Assembly: GCA_038380435.1 (NCBI GenBank)
Contig: JAWZYU010000013.1
Location: forward strand, 60,228,946-60,292,945
DNA length: 64,000 nt
Source: Ryuthela nishihirai
Lineage: Eukaryota > Arthropoda > Arachnida > Araneae > Heptathelidae
Reading direction: 5' to 3'
Of this stretch, positions 43,796 through 54,680 are shown one piece after another. Each line of letters opens with the position of its first letter. Within the stretch, counting starts at the first letter, position 1. The translations under genes and the position numbers were made by a program. The notes below the pieces were generated by a model, which saw nothing but the letters and a program-made list of their open reading frames with translations, had not been told where the DNA came from and did no database searches.

Positions 43796-44044
43796 CAATC
43801 CACACTCTCACATTCAACCAAAATGATCTTCCTCCCAGAAGTGTATGTAGGTATCCACTTGAATCACATGGGAAAATATTTAGAAACAAGTAACTGAACA
43901 AGAGAAACTTTTAGATTTGTTCTATCACCTCAAACAGATCCAGCATATGATTATATATACGTAGAAGAGTGGCTATGATGTTAGGATAGAGCAAGATTTC
44001 CAAATGGGAGCAATTAAAATTGAATCTATTCTTTAACCCTTTGG

Positions 44045-44245
44045 ACGTCATGTAGCCAAGTGGTTAGCACACTTGGTTACTGATCTAAGGGACCTGGGTT
44101 CGAACCCCCGGTAAGGCATGGATGTATGTGTAGTTTTTATGCTGAGGCCCCACCATCCTCTCACACCTTCTACTAGTGGCATATAAACTGGCAGGCTCCT
44201 CTCAGAACTCTGTGGCAGTTGTTTAGGGGGTATTCATTTTTTAAT
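44045..44245 (+). mobile_element. SINE-A copy with a tRNA-like head, good example
   Basis: The head has A box TGTAGCCAAGTGGTTAGCAC and B box CCTGGGTTCGAACCCCCGGT, then AAGGCATGGATGTATGTG, GCTGAGGCCCCACCATCCTC and the tail AACTGGCAGGCTCCTCTCAG. It ends near TTTAGGGGGTATTC. This copy defines the tRNA-headed form. Confidence 0.9.
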
Positions 44246-44798
44246 TTTTTAACCCCCACACAAAAAGTTTGAATCCAATGCTTCAGTATGAGGAGTTGCA
44301 CTAAATTCTTTAAGTAGGATATGCTATTTGCATATTAACAATGTATTATATTATCTTAGTAGAATTTGTAGTTATATACAGTGGCTATATTATTTGTTGT
44401 ATAAGAGAAAAAGCTGTAAAATTTATGTCAAAGTATGTACATATCATAAATTTGGATAACTCAGAGACAATAATTATGAAATATACATTTATTTCAAATG
44501 TGCCATAACAATAATACAATTAACAAACATTAGAATATTAACCTACAATTATCAAACAATAACAAATAATAAGTATATTTTCAGGTACTGGTGGTGCATG
44601 GGAAGGGAAACTTTCCGTCCGCCCTGAGAAACTAGTATCCTACGATTCTTCTCTGGGTTTGATTCTGACTTCCCATTTTTCTTGTCACAATGCTATATAA
44701 ATGCATTAAAAAAACACATATGCACTAAGAATGTACAATGAAAAACAATATTATTTACTGATTTAATACACATATTAATTAACATATATTATAAGATA

Positions 44799-45952
44799 CA
44801 CTGAAGAGTCTTACCCAGCGAGGCATGGACGCTACAAGATTTCTAAGGGTATCTTATGGTATCTGGTACCAATATGTTACCAGCTGATCTTTTAACTCCT
44901 GTAAATTACATGGTTGAACCACCACAGATCAGCTACGCTGTTCCAAAACAAACCACAAATGCTCGATTGGATTGATGTCTGGGGAATTTGAAGGCTAGAG
45001 CAATACCTGGAAGTCTTCCTCATGTTCCGCGAGCCATTCTCGAACAATCCGAGCAGTGTGGTATGGCACATTAACCTGCTGAAAGAAGACACTACTAGAG
45101 GAATATACCATTACCATGAAAGGATGGATGTACCTGGTCTGCAATGATGTTTAGGTAGGTGGTAGATGTCATAGTTTCCTGCACATGAATAACTGGACCT
45201 AGGGTTTCGCAGTAGAACATTGCCCAAAGCATTACACTTTCCACCACTACCTTGCTTTTGTCCAATAGTGCATCCTGGCGCCAACATTTCTCCAGGTAAA
45301 CGACACACACATACCCAGCCATCCACATGATGCAACAGGAAACGAGGTTCATCAGACCAGACAACCTTCTCCCAATCTCCATTCAAGGACCAACTTTAAT
45401 GCTCACATGACCATTGTAGGCATTTTCAACAGTGAACCAAAAGTAGCATGGGCACTCAGAGCAGTCTGCAGCCTCATTTTCAGCAGGGTTCGATGTATTG
45501 TGTTATTGCAACAGTACATCAAACCTTGCTGTGAACACAGAAACATCGAACCTTCATCGAATCACATGAACCACATCGAACTTTGTGCGACACATTATTC
45601 CCATCACCAGCATTCAAATTACAGGCTAGTTGCACCATAGTATCCCTTCTGTTGGCTCATACCATACGGGATAGCCTTTGCTCACCTCTAGCCGTGGTTG
45701 GCCACACCTTGCTGGCAGTTTGTGGTTTTTCTCTTCTGACCACTTTTTGGAATACTAACCACGGCTGACTGTGAGTACTCCATAACCTTGCCGTCTCAGA
45801 AATGCTCTGACCCAGTCGTCTGGCCATTACAATTTGACCTTTGTCAAATTCATGACTTTCAAACACATCATCGTTTACCTGTAGTTGCTTCGATTTGCAT
45901 AAAGACAAAGTCATAATGTTTCCGCTGGTCATAATGTTTTGGCTCTTCGGTA
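44799..45952 (-). mobile_element. Tc1-like element, copy 2 (same family as 14624-15837)
   Basis: The left end CACTGAAGAG follows TA. The right end in reverse complement reads ACCGAAGAGCCAAAACAT and is followed by TA. About 60 bp next to the left end is deleted compared with copy 1. The minus-strand transposase keeps WKVVWSDEPRFLLHH-like VVWSDEPRFLLHHVDG (first Asp), an FFQQVNVPYH-like block in place of QDNAPCH, and SPDINPIEHLWFVLEQ in broken frame. It is inactive. Confidence 0.88.
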
Positions 45953-45954
45953 TA

Positions 45955-46982
45955 TATGTTTATTAATTGAAGGAACATTTTAAGAAATGCATGATAGATA
46001 CATATTTTTGGTATTACATTAATTATATTAATGTCTGACAAGAATTCTTAATTTCCAAATGTCTTCATTTCAACAAAAAACTTAGTACTCCACTCATGCT
46101 CTTTTAAATGACTTCAATTTCAACAAAGAACCTTGTGTCCTACACAAGTTACTTACCTATTTCAGAAACAATGGCTTTATCATAAGCAGAAAGAACTTAA
46201 TTGAAATATTTCTCGTTTTAATGGCAATAATTAGTTTTGCAGCAATTACTTTCAACAATTGCTAATGTTAAGTCTGTGGAAACTTTGAGAAATTAAAATG
46301 ATCCACACTGTTTTTGGCTGACCCCAGCAGGTTTGCATATAGCCTCTACTCTTTCTCTAGGTGAAGGGAAAGTTTATATAAAATTTGGTGCCCCTAGTCC
46401 TTTAGGGAGCTGAGTGCATAAGCAGACAGACACACAAGCTTTCTTTTTTATATAAATTAGCAACATAAGGTGCTTTTCCACAATAGTTCAATGTATTAAT
46501 TGAGGCTAAATTCAATGAGACTAACATAACTGTGTCAATTCTGTGTTTACATACAATCCCCAAGAGATTATTACCAGCAAATGGCTATAAGTTATCTCAT
46601 AGTCTCTCTTTTGATGCTATAGATATTTCACTGTATAGTAGCATACCCAGAAACTTCCAATGGGGGGGGGGGGGGGGGGGGTCTCATTTGAAGACTTGAG
46701 TCTGTTTTTCCAGGATTGTCTTAGAAAAAAAAAAATATATATTATATATATATATACATTATATATTGGTCCTTGGGGGGGGGGATATAAACAACCACAA
46801 ATCCCAACCATTAAATATACTACTGTATCTGTACTCTGCCAATCTAGTCATCAAAACGCCATTTGTACTTTTGCTTAGCAATGATAGAATGAACACTACT
46901 GTTTCGTTCCATGTGCCCATGTCAGCTGGAGAAAATTTTATACATCTTCCAGCAAAGTATTTTTTTTATAGAATTCAGTACT
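45955..46982. other. Unassigned AT-rich sequence with simple repeats
   Basis: It contains a G run of 19 at 46663-46681 and an (AT)n tract near 46735-46765. Nothing coding was recognised. Confidence 0.5.
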
Positions 46983-47045
46983 GGATCCTGTCAGATCTCT
47001 GTGGCAAGCAGCTGCTTGAGGGGGTATTTTTTTTTAATATACGTA
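46983..47045 (+). mobile_element. SINE-A tail fragment
   Basis: GATCCTGTCAGATCTCTGTG and GCAAGCAGCTGCTTGAGGGG, then T-rich sequence; this is exactly the SINE-A 3' tail. It sits downstream of the carboxypeptidase terminal exon. Confidence 0.8.
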
Positions 47046-47119
47046 CAGAATACAATGACAATGACTTTTTGAACACTATTATGCTATAGGTCAATGTGGG
47101 TCAATGGGGTCAACTATGG

Positions 47120-47125
47120 TTTATT
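47120..47125 (-). promoter_or_regulatory. Candidate poly(A) signal of the carboxypeptidase gene
   Basis: AATAAA on the minus strand, 46 bp after the stop codon at 47172-47174. Confidence 0.65.
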
Positions 47126-47171
47126 TAAAAAAAGGAAAAGAAAATACTGTTTAAGGAGTTGATAAAAATAA

Positions 47172-47341
47172 TTAATAAATACCTTTTAAAAATTCATCCA
47201 GAATCATTGTTGCTTCGTTAAGTATTCCTGGCAGACTTGATTCTGGAGGTTGAAACCCTACATTTTTCATCTCAAGTAAAAAACAGTACGCCAGTTTCGT
47301 TTTCGTATACACAAAATCCACAATACTGCCCGTTATAGGAC
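47172..47341 (-). CDS. M14 zinc carboxypeptidase, terminal exon
   Basis: These enzymes remove C-terminal residues from peptides. The 170-bp exon follows TTTTCCTTGCAG and ends with TAA. Two bases complete a Gly codon split with the previous exon. The peptide contains TGSIVDFVYTKTKLAYCFLL, then EMKNVGFQPPESSLPG. The block CFLLEMKNVGF aligns with the family's F-E-L-R-D-x-G-x-x-G-F block and keeps the catalytic Glu (Glu270 of bovine carboxypeptidase A). The residue aligned with position 255 is Val, suggesting an A-type (hydrophobic) pocket. The catalytic Tyr248 position appears to be Gly. Confidence 0.88.
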
Positions 47342-47895
47342 CTGCAAGGAAAAGGGGAGACTAAGAATGCATGCAAATATTTGTAAAAGTGCAGAAATTG
47401 TTAATGTTATAAAGCTAGGAAATTAGAAGTTATAAAGTATGTTTATAATGTAATATAACTTTACAATTACAGTCAATCCCAGATTTTTCTACTAATTTGC
47501 CACCATGTTTTATCAACCCAATTTTGTATTTTAAATTTAATAGTGAAAGTACATTACAGCAGTATCATGTTAAATGCTTCGAAAATAAATGGTAGTTTTT
47601 GCTTTGTACAACAGGTCAGCTTTTTGAAATTTGTTAAAAACATTGTTTCATTGAGTGATAGTCACTTGCTCCAATTTAGTTTTGCATTTATTCAAATCTT
47701 ATATTCTTTTTAAGTATATAATCTTTGAAATCAATTTTCGATTACTAAACCTTTTGTAACATTTCTATATCTGCAACATGTTACTGAATATTTAAGTTTG
47801 GAATACTAGCATTACAAAAGGTTTCAAATTTAAGTTTTTTACTACTGAAAGTCAAAGTATTTTGTGAGTTAACTGACATTGCTGTTTTTACTTAC

Positions 47896-47980
47896 CGAAG
47901 AGAGAGTGGAGACTTCCTATCTTATAAACCACACCAAATTCTCTTTCTACACGTATTTTGGCCGCAGTCATTAATCTAAG
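47896..47980 (-). CDS. M14 zinc carboxypeptidase, penultimate exon
   Basis: An 85-bp exon between TTTTATTTCAG and GTAAGT: 28 codons plus one base. The peptide contains LRLMTAAKIRVEREFGVVYK and IGSLHSLF. It corresponds to the family helix before the Y-x-x-G-S-x-x-x-x-I-Y segment that leads to the catalytic tyrosine. It joins the upstream exon on a codon boundary (EQQ to LRL) and the downstream exon in a split Gly codon. The intron to the upstream exon is 3.9 kb and holds SINE-B, LINE and SINE-A insertions. Confidence 0.85.
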
Positions 47981-48399
47981 CTGAAATAAAATCAATGGTT
48001 GTAAAATAAGAAATAAACAAACAATATAAAAAACATAAAATGATATAAATTTAATAAACATGTATTTTTTTTTATTTTTCATTAATATAAAGTATCTCTT
48101 GTAGTTGAATAATTTTCCATTTTCACTTATTATACATTGTCAGAAAGCTCCTGATCTTAAGATCCTATCCTTAAATTCTAATAAGATGATTGAATATGCT
48201 AAAAAAATTTGATTCGTTTTCGTTACACACAACGAAGAATGGAAGTTTGGTGATAAATGCTTTCATGGTTTTCTTTGTTCATTGCGAAATTGAATTTTGA
48301 ATGAATACTATATTCACACTCTCTTCTACAAGTTATATAAATTTCTTCCCCAGTAATTTATGCATTGCTGCAATGCCACAGACTGAGACATATAAGGGT

Positions 48400-48795
48400 G
48401 GGGACTGGCTCAGTCAGTAGCACTCCAGACTCGTAATCTGCAGTTCATAGGTTCAAAGCCCCAGTTCAAGTCCCAACACAATGACTGCATTGAGAACTTT
48501 CTCTGCTAACTCCCTTCTGCTCTCAGTGAGATTGGGGACACCCTTGGGGTTTGGAAAGCCACCTTTCATCGGATGGGGTGATAAGCATTGTTCCTTGTGT
48601 ACAGGAGTCATAACCTGTAAAGTTAAAGAACACGCCAAGATGGCCTTGACTGTAAGTTTCCATCTGTCTCCTAACAACTGTACAGTCGATCTCTTCCCCC
48701 ATCCTTCTTTGAACCCTTGGGTCCTTATGTCCTGAACATTTAGCCCATTGTATGCAAAAAAATTTTGTCAGAGGTAAAAATATGCCAACCCACCA
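48400..48795 (+). mobile_element. SINE-B copy
   Basis: The head has GGCTCAGTCAGTAGCACTCC and a doubled B-box region (GGTTCAAAGCCCC and AGTTCAAGTCCC). The body then runs to GAGGTAAAAATATGCCAACC. It lies in carboxypeptidase intron sequence, opposite to the gene. Confidence 0.88.
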
Positions 48796-48954
48796 TATTA
48801 TAAAGTGATATTGCTAAATTTTCTGAATTTTTTTTTTCATATTCCACATATTTTAAGGAACAAAAGCTGTGGTTAAAAAAAACTTTTTTATTTGGGGCAA
48901 TTTATTGTCTGATCTAACAATTCGGTGTCCATGTTGATATCTACATACATACAT

Positions 48955-49515
48955 ACAAAATCCACATGCAGCCATGGGTTATGGAAGTCCTACCAGACAG
49001 AATAACCTTGCTTTCCACAGCTGTCTGTCCTGAGCTACAACTACTGCATTTGGCCGCTGTAGGCCAGTTCTAGCAAGATCCTGTTTGACATTGTCTGCCC
49101 AACATTTCCTACGTCTCCCCTTTTTCGTGAAGCCTTTGGACACACTGCTCATAATCCTATTTGCCAATCTGTAGCTATGCATACGGGCAATATGGCCAAA
49201 CCAACGCAGTTTCTCTCTGCACAAAATGCTACTCAAAGAAGGTTGCTAACTCCTTCTAACTTCATTACTTACAAAGTCAAACCGCCTAATGCTCAAGATA
49301 CTGCGTTAACATTTAGAATCAAAGACATCAAGTTTCCTGTTATCATACTTACAAAGGGTCCATATTTCATTACCATACCCAACCTTAAAAAGAATCAAAC
49401 TATTATACAGTCTAATTTTAGTCTTTAGGTCTACACGCCTATTTTTCCACTCTCCATAGATTCTTGAAAGTCCTAGCGGTAATTCTTATTCTTTTTTTTT
49501 AACTCATGCCGAGAT
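48955..49515 (-). mobile_element. RTE-like LINE copy J, 3' end
   Basis: The minus strand encodes LRWFGHIARMHSYRLANRI and a GRRRKCWADNVKQDLARTGL block, then decayed RT C-terminal sequence. It begins at CATGCAGCCATGGGTTATGG and is cut at about 49515. Confidence 0.85.
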
Positions 49516-50545
49516 TTGAGATTTACCATTCTTCATTCATTGAGAGAGAAAAAAAATTCTTCCAGAGAAACAAAAAAAAAATTGTTTCTTTTTCAAGAGT
49601 TCTAGAAACTGAAATATTTTTTTCTCATTTTAAATTGAAGATTCTCACCTTGTGCGAATGAATTTTAAAAATCCAACTTTTAATGAATAAGTTCTATTAC
49701 AAAAGTTCCTTGTCATATAGGTAAGTAAAGATAGTTAATGGGAAGGTTTACTCATCAGAATTTTTCTTAAAATTGTAACAAGTCTTTTGCTGAAATAAAT
49801 GTAATTTTAGAAGTTTGGATAATGTTTTCAGCTTTATAGCAATTTAAGTACCGTGTGTATGATAAGAAAAACAGTAGCAATTACTTTGAAATGTTTCATT
49901 TTTAATAACTCTAAATATTAAATTAATATTTTCTAAAATTGAAATTACTATTAATTGGAATAAAAAATTTTAGTCAGGAACCATTGCTGGAAACGGTGTA
50001 ACCCATTTGCTCCCATTGTATTCAAGAGAGTATAGATTTTTATACATTTTCAAATCCGTAGAGCTGCCATCTGTCAAATACTTCCTAAATCTGCTAATTA
50101 CAACACTATTTTACTATTTTACAGGTCTCTACTTCAAAAATTTGAACTACTTTACAGGTACTATTTTACAGGTCTCTACTTCAAAAATTTGAATCCACAT
50201 TGCTGTGTTTTGGCTAGTTGTGATTATAAGCCTAAAAACTCTCACATGTTATAATTTTCTGAAACTGACAGGTAACTAATATTTATTTTTAAGCATTCAG
50301 TAAATAATGTCTATATGTAACATTTTTACTAATAAACGTTTTCAATATAGATATAGGTAAGTGTTGACAATATTGAAATAAATAAATGTTTTGCTAAATA
50401 ATTTTCTGTTACAAAATGTTGTGTACTTGCCAATGGATCCTGTAATGAATATTGCTGAAATAACCCCTGAAATGTTTTGTAGTAGGCGTTGTAGATATTT
50501 AGGAGAAGCACCTAGACGAAATAGCAAGCAGTTTGAGCAATGCAG
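49516..50545. other. Carboxypeptidase intron sequence, little recognised
   Basis: AT-rich. A direct repeat, ACTATTTTACAGGTCTCTAC, occurs at about 50106 and 50159, with TTCAAAAATTTGAA following both. Confidence 0.5.
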
Positions 50546-50547
50546 GG

Positions 50548-50915
50548 GCGGAGGTGGTTCAGTTGGTAGCTCGCCATTCTTGTAATCTGCTTCCCAGGTT
50601 CCAGTCCCAACTGGGTCAGCATTGAGATTTATCTTCGCAAAACTCCCCGCCCTACCCATGGTGAGTAGGTGACACCGATCGGCTTGGAAAGGCCACCGTC
50701 TGTCAGATGGGACATTAAACTATGGCTCTGTGCTAGAGAGAGCCATACTCTGTGCATACTGAAGAACATACTGGATGGCCTTGACGGGAGGTTACCATCT
50801 GTGTCCCAGTGGTCCCGTCACCGAACCTTCTATGAGCCTTCAGGGTCCTTATGACCTGCCATTTAGTCTACTGTGTGCAAAAAAAGTGCTTCTCAGAGGT
50901 AAAACAACCCAACCA
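50548..50915 (+). mobile_element. SINE-B copy
   Basis: The head GGAGGTGGTTCAGTTGGTAG gives a clear A box, and AGGTTCCAGTCCCAACTGGG gives the B box. The body ends GAGGTAAAACAACCCAACC. It is full length. Confidence 0.92.
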
Positions 50916-51187
50916 AAAGCAATATTGACATAAGTAGTGTCATTATTCCTCCAATTGCTTGACGAAGAAATCGATGAAGACTTTTTCGATACTTCTGAGT
51001 TCCCCAAATGATGTGCCAGGAGAAATCGAAATACCTATTCCAGATAGTGATTGATAGAACTGGATTATATCTACACAAAGTTAAAAGAAGGAAAGTATCA
51101 GCAGCTAGCATTATTCCTGAAATGGAATTCGACTATATCTGAACGATACATGGCTATCAAGATCGTTTGCGTGATGCGATATTTCAA

Positions 51188-51370
51188 ATACTCCCCTGAA
51201 GAAACTGTTTGCCACAGAGGCTGACAGAAGCCTGTCAGCTTATATGTCACAGAAAAGCTTGTGAGGAAGGCAGAACAACAACAGAAAGACAACACAATTA
51301 TCCATGCTTTACCTGGAAACCAGGCCCCTTTGATCAGCAGCCAATCACGCTATCCACTCGGCCATCCTGT
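51188..51370 (-). mobile_element. SINE-A copy
   Basis: It runs on the plus strand from CTCCCCTGAAGAAACTGTTT (tail) through CTGACAGAAGCCTGTCAGCT to a degraded head with CACGCTATCCACTCGGCCAT. It lies in carboxypeptidase intron sequence. Confidence 0.8.
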
Positions 51371-51873
51371 TAGTAAATCTAAATGAAGTTGAAATTTTTG
51401 AAATATTGTTGTACTAAACCATATTTTTGAACATATCTATAAGCAAGACAATAATATAATCATACAATTTTAGTGTCACTTAAGCTGAGCTAAAATTTTT
51501 TGGAATGCTTTTTTCCTCTGGAATCCATAGGCTCCCCAGATGAAGGTAAACTAATTCCTTTAGTTAGAAATATCTCACAATAAATTTCTAGGATTAAAAA
51601 TATATAGAAGTGATAATGTGTGCAAAGTTCAAAGCGTTATGAATAGTGATGTTCCCGCTACTCATGTGTGTGTATGTATATTTGTTAAAATTTACTTTCT
51701 CACTTGCAATAAACTTTTTTTTATGTATGAATAATTTATCAAAATTTTGTTTTTCCTACTGCGGGATTAATATCTTAAAAAATAAGTACAACTATTAAAA
51801 AATTATATAAAGTACTTAAAATTCTAATTACTATATGAGACAAAATAAATTTGTACAGGTTAAAATATTATAC

Positions 51874-52070
51874 CTGTTGCTCATGATGATCACATTGTCT
51901 GTCACTGAATGCAAACGGACTCCCTATCATCTGTCCGTATGAGTGGACAGACAAAAACAAGGCAACATCATTTTTTATTTCTTCTAAAAACTGAGAAAAA
52001 GCCAACGTTTCTGCTTCTGAGTTGGCTACAGGACCTTGGTAAACTTCAGAAATGGGATCTGCAATATTTT
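51874..52070 (-). CDS. M14 zinc carboxypeptidase, third-last exon
   Basis: A 197-bp exon after CTTCTCTCCTTTTTAG with donor CAG|GTATAA. The peptide contains ADPISEVYQGPVANSEAETL, then FSQFLEEIKNDVALFLSVHS and YGQMIGSPFAFSD. This is the family region with the conserved Y-x-G-P-x-x-x-S-E-x-E-T motif, followed by the strand ending in H-S-Y, whose His is the third zinc ligand (His196 of carboxypeptidase A). An alternative acceptor, TTGCAG, lies 11 bp inside. A Met codon at 52101 in the same frame lies in the intron side and is probably not a start. Upstream exons with the HxxE zinc motif were not found. Confidence 0.88.
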
Positions 52071-52148
52071 CTAAAAAGGAGAGAAGAGTCCTTTTACTCA
52101 TAATGCTTAATTAATCAAACGTTTGATATATTTTATATAACATTCATA

Positions 52149-52502
52149 CAGTGACGGATTATCACACAGGCAGTGCACCTATGTACAGTTCCCTCGCGAG
52201 CATTAGGCGCTCGTGAGGGACTGTACATTCATGGAAATCTCAAGATACTTATAACTCAATTTTTTTCCAAAACATTTATAATTCTATTTTTTGTTTATTT
52301 TTCAGTATGTGCTACATTATATAATACATATTAAATTTTCTATGCATGCATTTGTGTAAATCAATTTATATAACCTGGTGCATACTTTTTTTTATTCATA
52401 AGGTGTATTTTTTTTTATAAATTGAATATCCCTCTCCCGTACAGTTGGGGGGAGTCCCGAACTTTCGTGTTTGCGGGCTTCACATTCCTAAATCCGACAC
52501 TG
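52149..52502. mobile_element. hAT-type MITE with an exact 8-bp duplication
   Basis: A 354-bp element with ends CAGTGACGGATT (left) and, in reverse complement, CAGTGTCGGATT (right). The target duplication CATTCATA is exact at 52141-52148 and 52503-52510. An internal hairpin TACAGTTCCCTCGCGAGC with GCTCGTGAGGGACTGTAC is visible near 52178-52228. There is no coding capacity. It lies 79 bp upstream of a carboxypeptidase exon. Confidence 0.92.
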
Positions 52503-52510
52503 CATTCATA

Positions 52511-54480
52511 TATACAGAGATATAAAGATAATTAACTCCAAATCTCACCTAAAACATAATTTTTATGTGTCCGATTTCACAAAATATACCTGAAACTTTA
52601 AAAACAATTTAAAAAAGCTGTCAGAAAGAAAAATAAAAGTTTAGAGAAGTTGGTACATGTATTTACGTCAATGAATTTTTATTTGCGAATTGCACATCAC
52701 TAATATGAGAAATATATTCGTGGCTTTATATAATTGGTTATCGACTGAATACTTTAGAAACAGACTTCAATTTCCTAAGTATTTAATCACTAATAAGCTC
52801 TTTAAGTCACAGAATAAAGATGGATGTAGAAGAAAAAGTATTTTCTACACCTGTCTTCAATGCAAAAGAAAAAAAAATATATATATAATACGTAAAAAAT
52901 ATTGTAAAGGTCAAAAGGTTTTGGTTTGCTTTCAGTAATACAAAATTCAATACTTTTTCTTTTACCTATCTTGTATTTTACCAGTTAATGGGTCGGTATA
53001 TTATTTTGTGGGGAAAAGAAAAGCAGTAGTCAATAATATCTTCCCAATCTGGTGTGCCGGTCATAACAAGTTATCTATCAAACAAAAGCTTATGGTGTGG
53101 AGAGTATATTTATTTTTATACGTTATAAAATTAAATAACATTATATAAATATATATTATAATTAATTATATGATAGAAATTATTTACTTTATTTTATAAT
53201 TTAATAAAATAAATAACTATAATATTAACAAAAAATTTACCCATTCTTTGCCCCTTCTTCCTCCCTCCAAAAATAAATAGTGCGGGATGAAGTGTTCAAA
53301 TGATTTCTCTCTTGTATCTTCCAAGTACAAAAGTCCAGATTAGCGAGTTATATGTCAAATGAAAACGTGTGTCGTTGGCAGTGTCATAAGCGTTAAAAAA
53401 TATTTCATCCATCCCCAGAAAAAATAAAGCACTACAGATGCTAAAGTTGTTGAAATTAAAAATCAACTTTTTTTCATACAAAGTTCTGTCCGAAGGAGCC
53501 GAAAGAAAATCAGACTGAAACGAATCTTTTGACTCCTTTCGTTCGCGAACAAATCGAATCAGAATAAACAAATTGACTACCGACTCTGTAGGCTCAAACG
53601 AATCCTTTCGCGAATCCGGAGGGTCTGCCTCACCAACTCTTCCGGACTAACATGATTCATTTGATTCCTCTGACTCCGCGAATGATGAATCATTCGTAGG
53701 GAAAGTTGACCTAAACAAATAAGTCAATTTTAATAGTTGCTATGATTTGAATATAATTCTATTTCAGTAATTGCTTCAAATAAAGCAGTTGAAAAAGGCC
53801 GTTTTCATACTTTTAGGCTTCGATTTTTTTTTAAAATATATTTGCTTGTTTTATAATATAGCTTGCTACATATTTTTCAGGTCGGTAAATGAAACCATTT
53901 TGAACTAATCTCTTGAAGTTGTGTTTCAATTTCTATGTGCAAACAAAAAAATTAATAACAATCAAGATAAGACTGTCTAGAAAGCTCTCGAACATGCAAA
54001 AATTAAATTATTTTTCTAAAATTTATCTCCAAGGTATATTTTTTTAAAATGTGGTAAAATAAGATAATTTAGTTATTTAAAAAAATCGAATTTTTCTATA
54101 TTAATTAGTGTCTGCATTTTAAACAGTTAACCTACTACATTAAACAGCAACTGTATCAAATCACTAGGAGAATCACATAAGTCAACCGAATCTTTGAAGT
54201 CATTTTGCCTATCACAACTCGCGTCCCCTCGCTGAACACTTTCTCTCACCTGCCCTTTTTCTCAAGGTCACCATTGGCAACCGTGCTCCACCCAATGGTG
54301 CAATAAATTTTTCTTTCAAAGTTGATATTAAAATTTTATTTTAAAATTTTAATAATTTCTTGAATTACATGTTTGTGAGTCTCTCTGGAAGAAGGTCATA
54401 AGCTGTATTTCTCCTTCCTCATATCAGACCCATTGAATATATCAATAACCACATGTATATATATTTATATATAAAAAATT
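52511..54480. other. Unassigned AT-rich sequence
   Basis: Probably carboxypeptidase intron, if the gene continues to the right. A cluster of GAATC/GATTC pentamers and TTCGCGAA-type words occurs at 53510-53705. Nothing coding was recognised. Confidence 0.4.
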
Positions 54481-54483
54481 ACT

Positions 54484-54680
54484 AGCCCTTACCCTACGGA
54501 TGGGTTATTTTTTAGGATGTAGTACCTTTCAAAAGAGATATTCTCTTTTGGAAGGGAACGGAAGGGGAGGGCTGCCAGTTCAGTATGACCTACTGATTTA
54601 ATCATCTATGGCCACTTTTTTCTTTTTTTTCAACCCTGCTGAGGAGTGGTCAACTTCACAGGGTCCTGGTGCTGACCAGT
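54484..54680 (+). mobile_element. RTE-like LINE copy K, isolated 5' leader
   Basis: It contains GTACCTTTCAAAAGAGATAT, GAAGGGAACGGAAGGGGAGG, AGTATGACCTACTGATTTAA and GAGGAGTGGTCAACTTCACA, all in the order of the copy F leader (25030-25190). No endonuclease follows; sequence from about 54680 is different and possibly another 5' region variant. Confidence 0.8.

Noticed and set aside
43412..43897. 161-codon open frame on the plus strand
   Set aside because: It lies antisense across a full SINE-B copy.
52071..52101. Met at 52101 as the start of the carboxypeptidase
   Set aside because: It precedes a pyrimidine tract ending in AG and lies outside the family alignment; the region upstream in the protein family is long, so this is an internal exon.
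53296..53571. 91-codon open frame on the minus strand as a carboxypeptidase exon
   Set aside because: No HxxE zinc motif or other M14 feature is present, and no splice sites suit the known phase.
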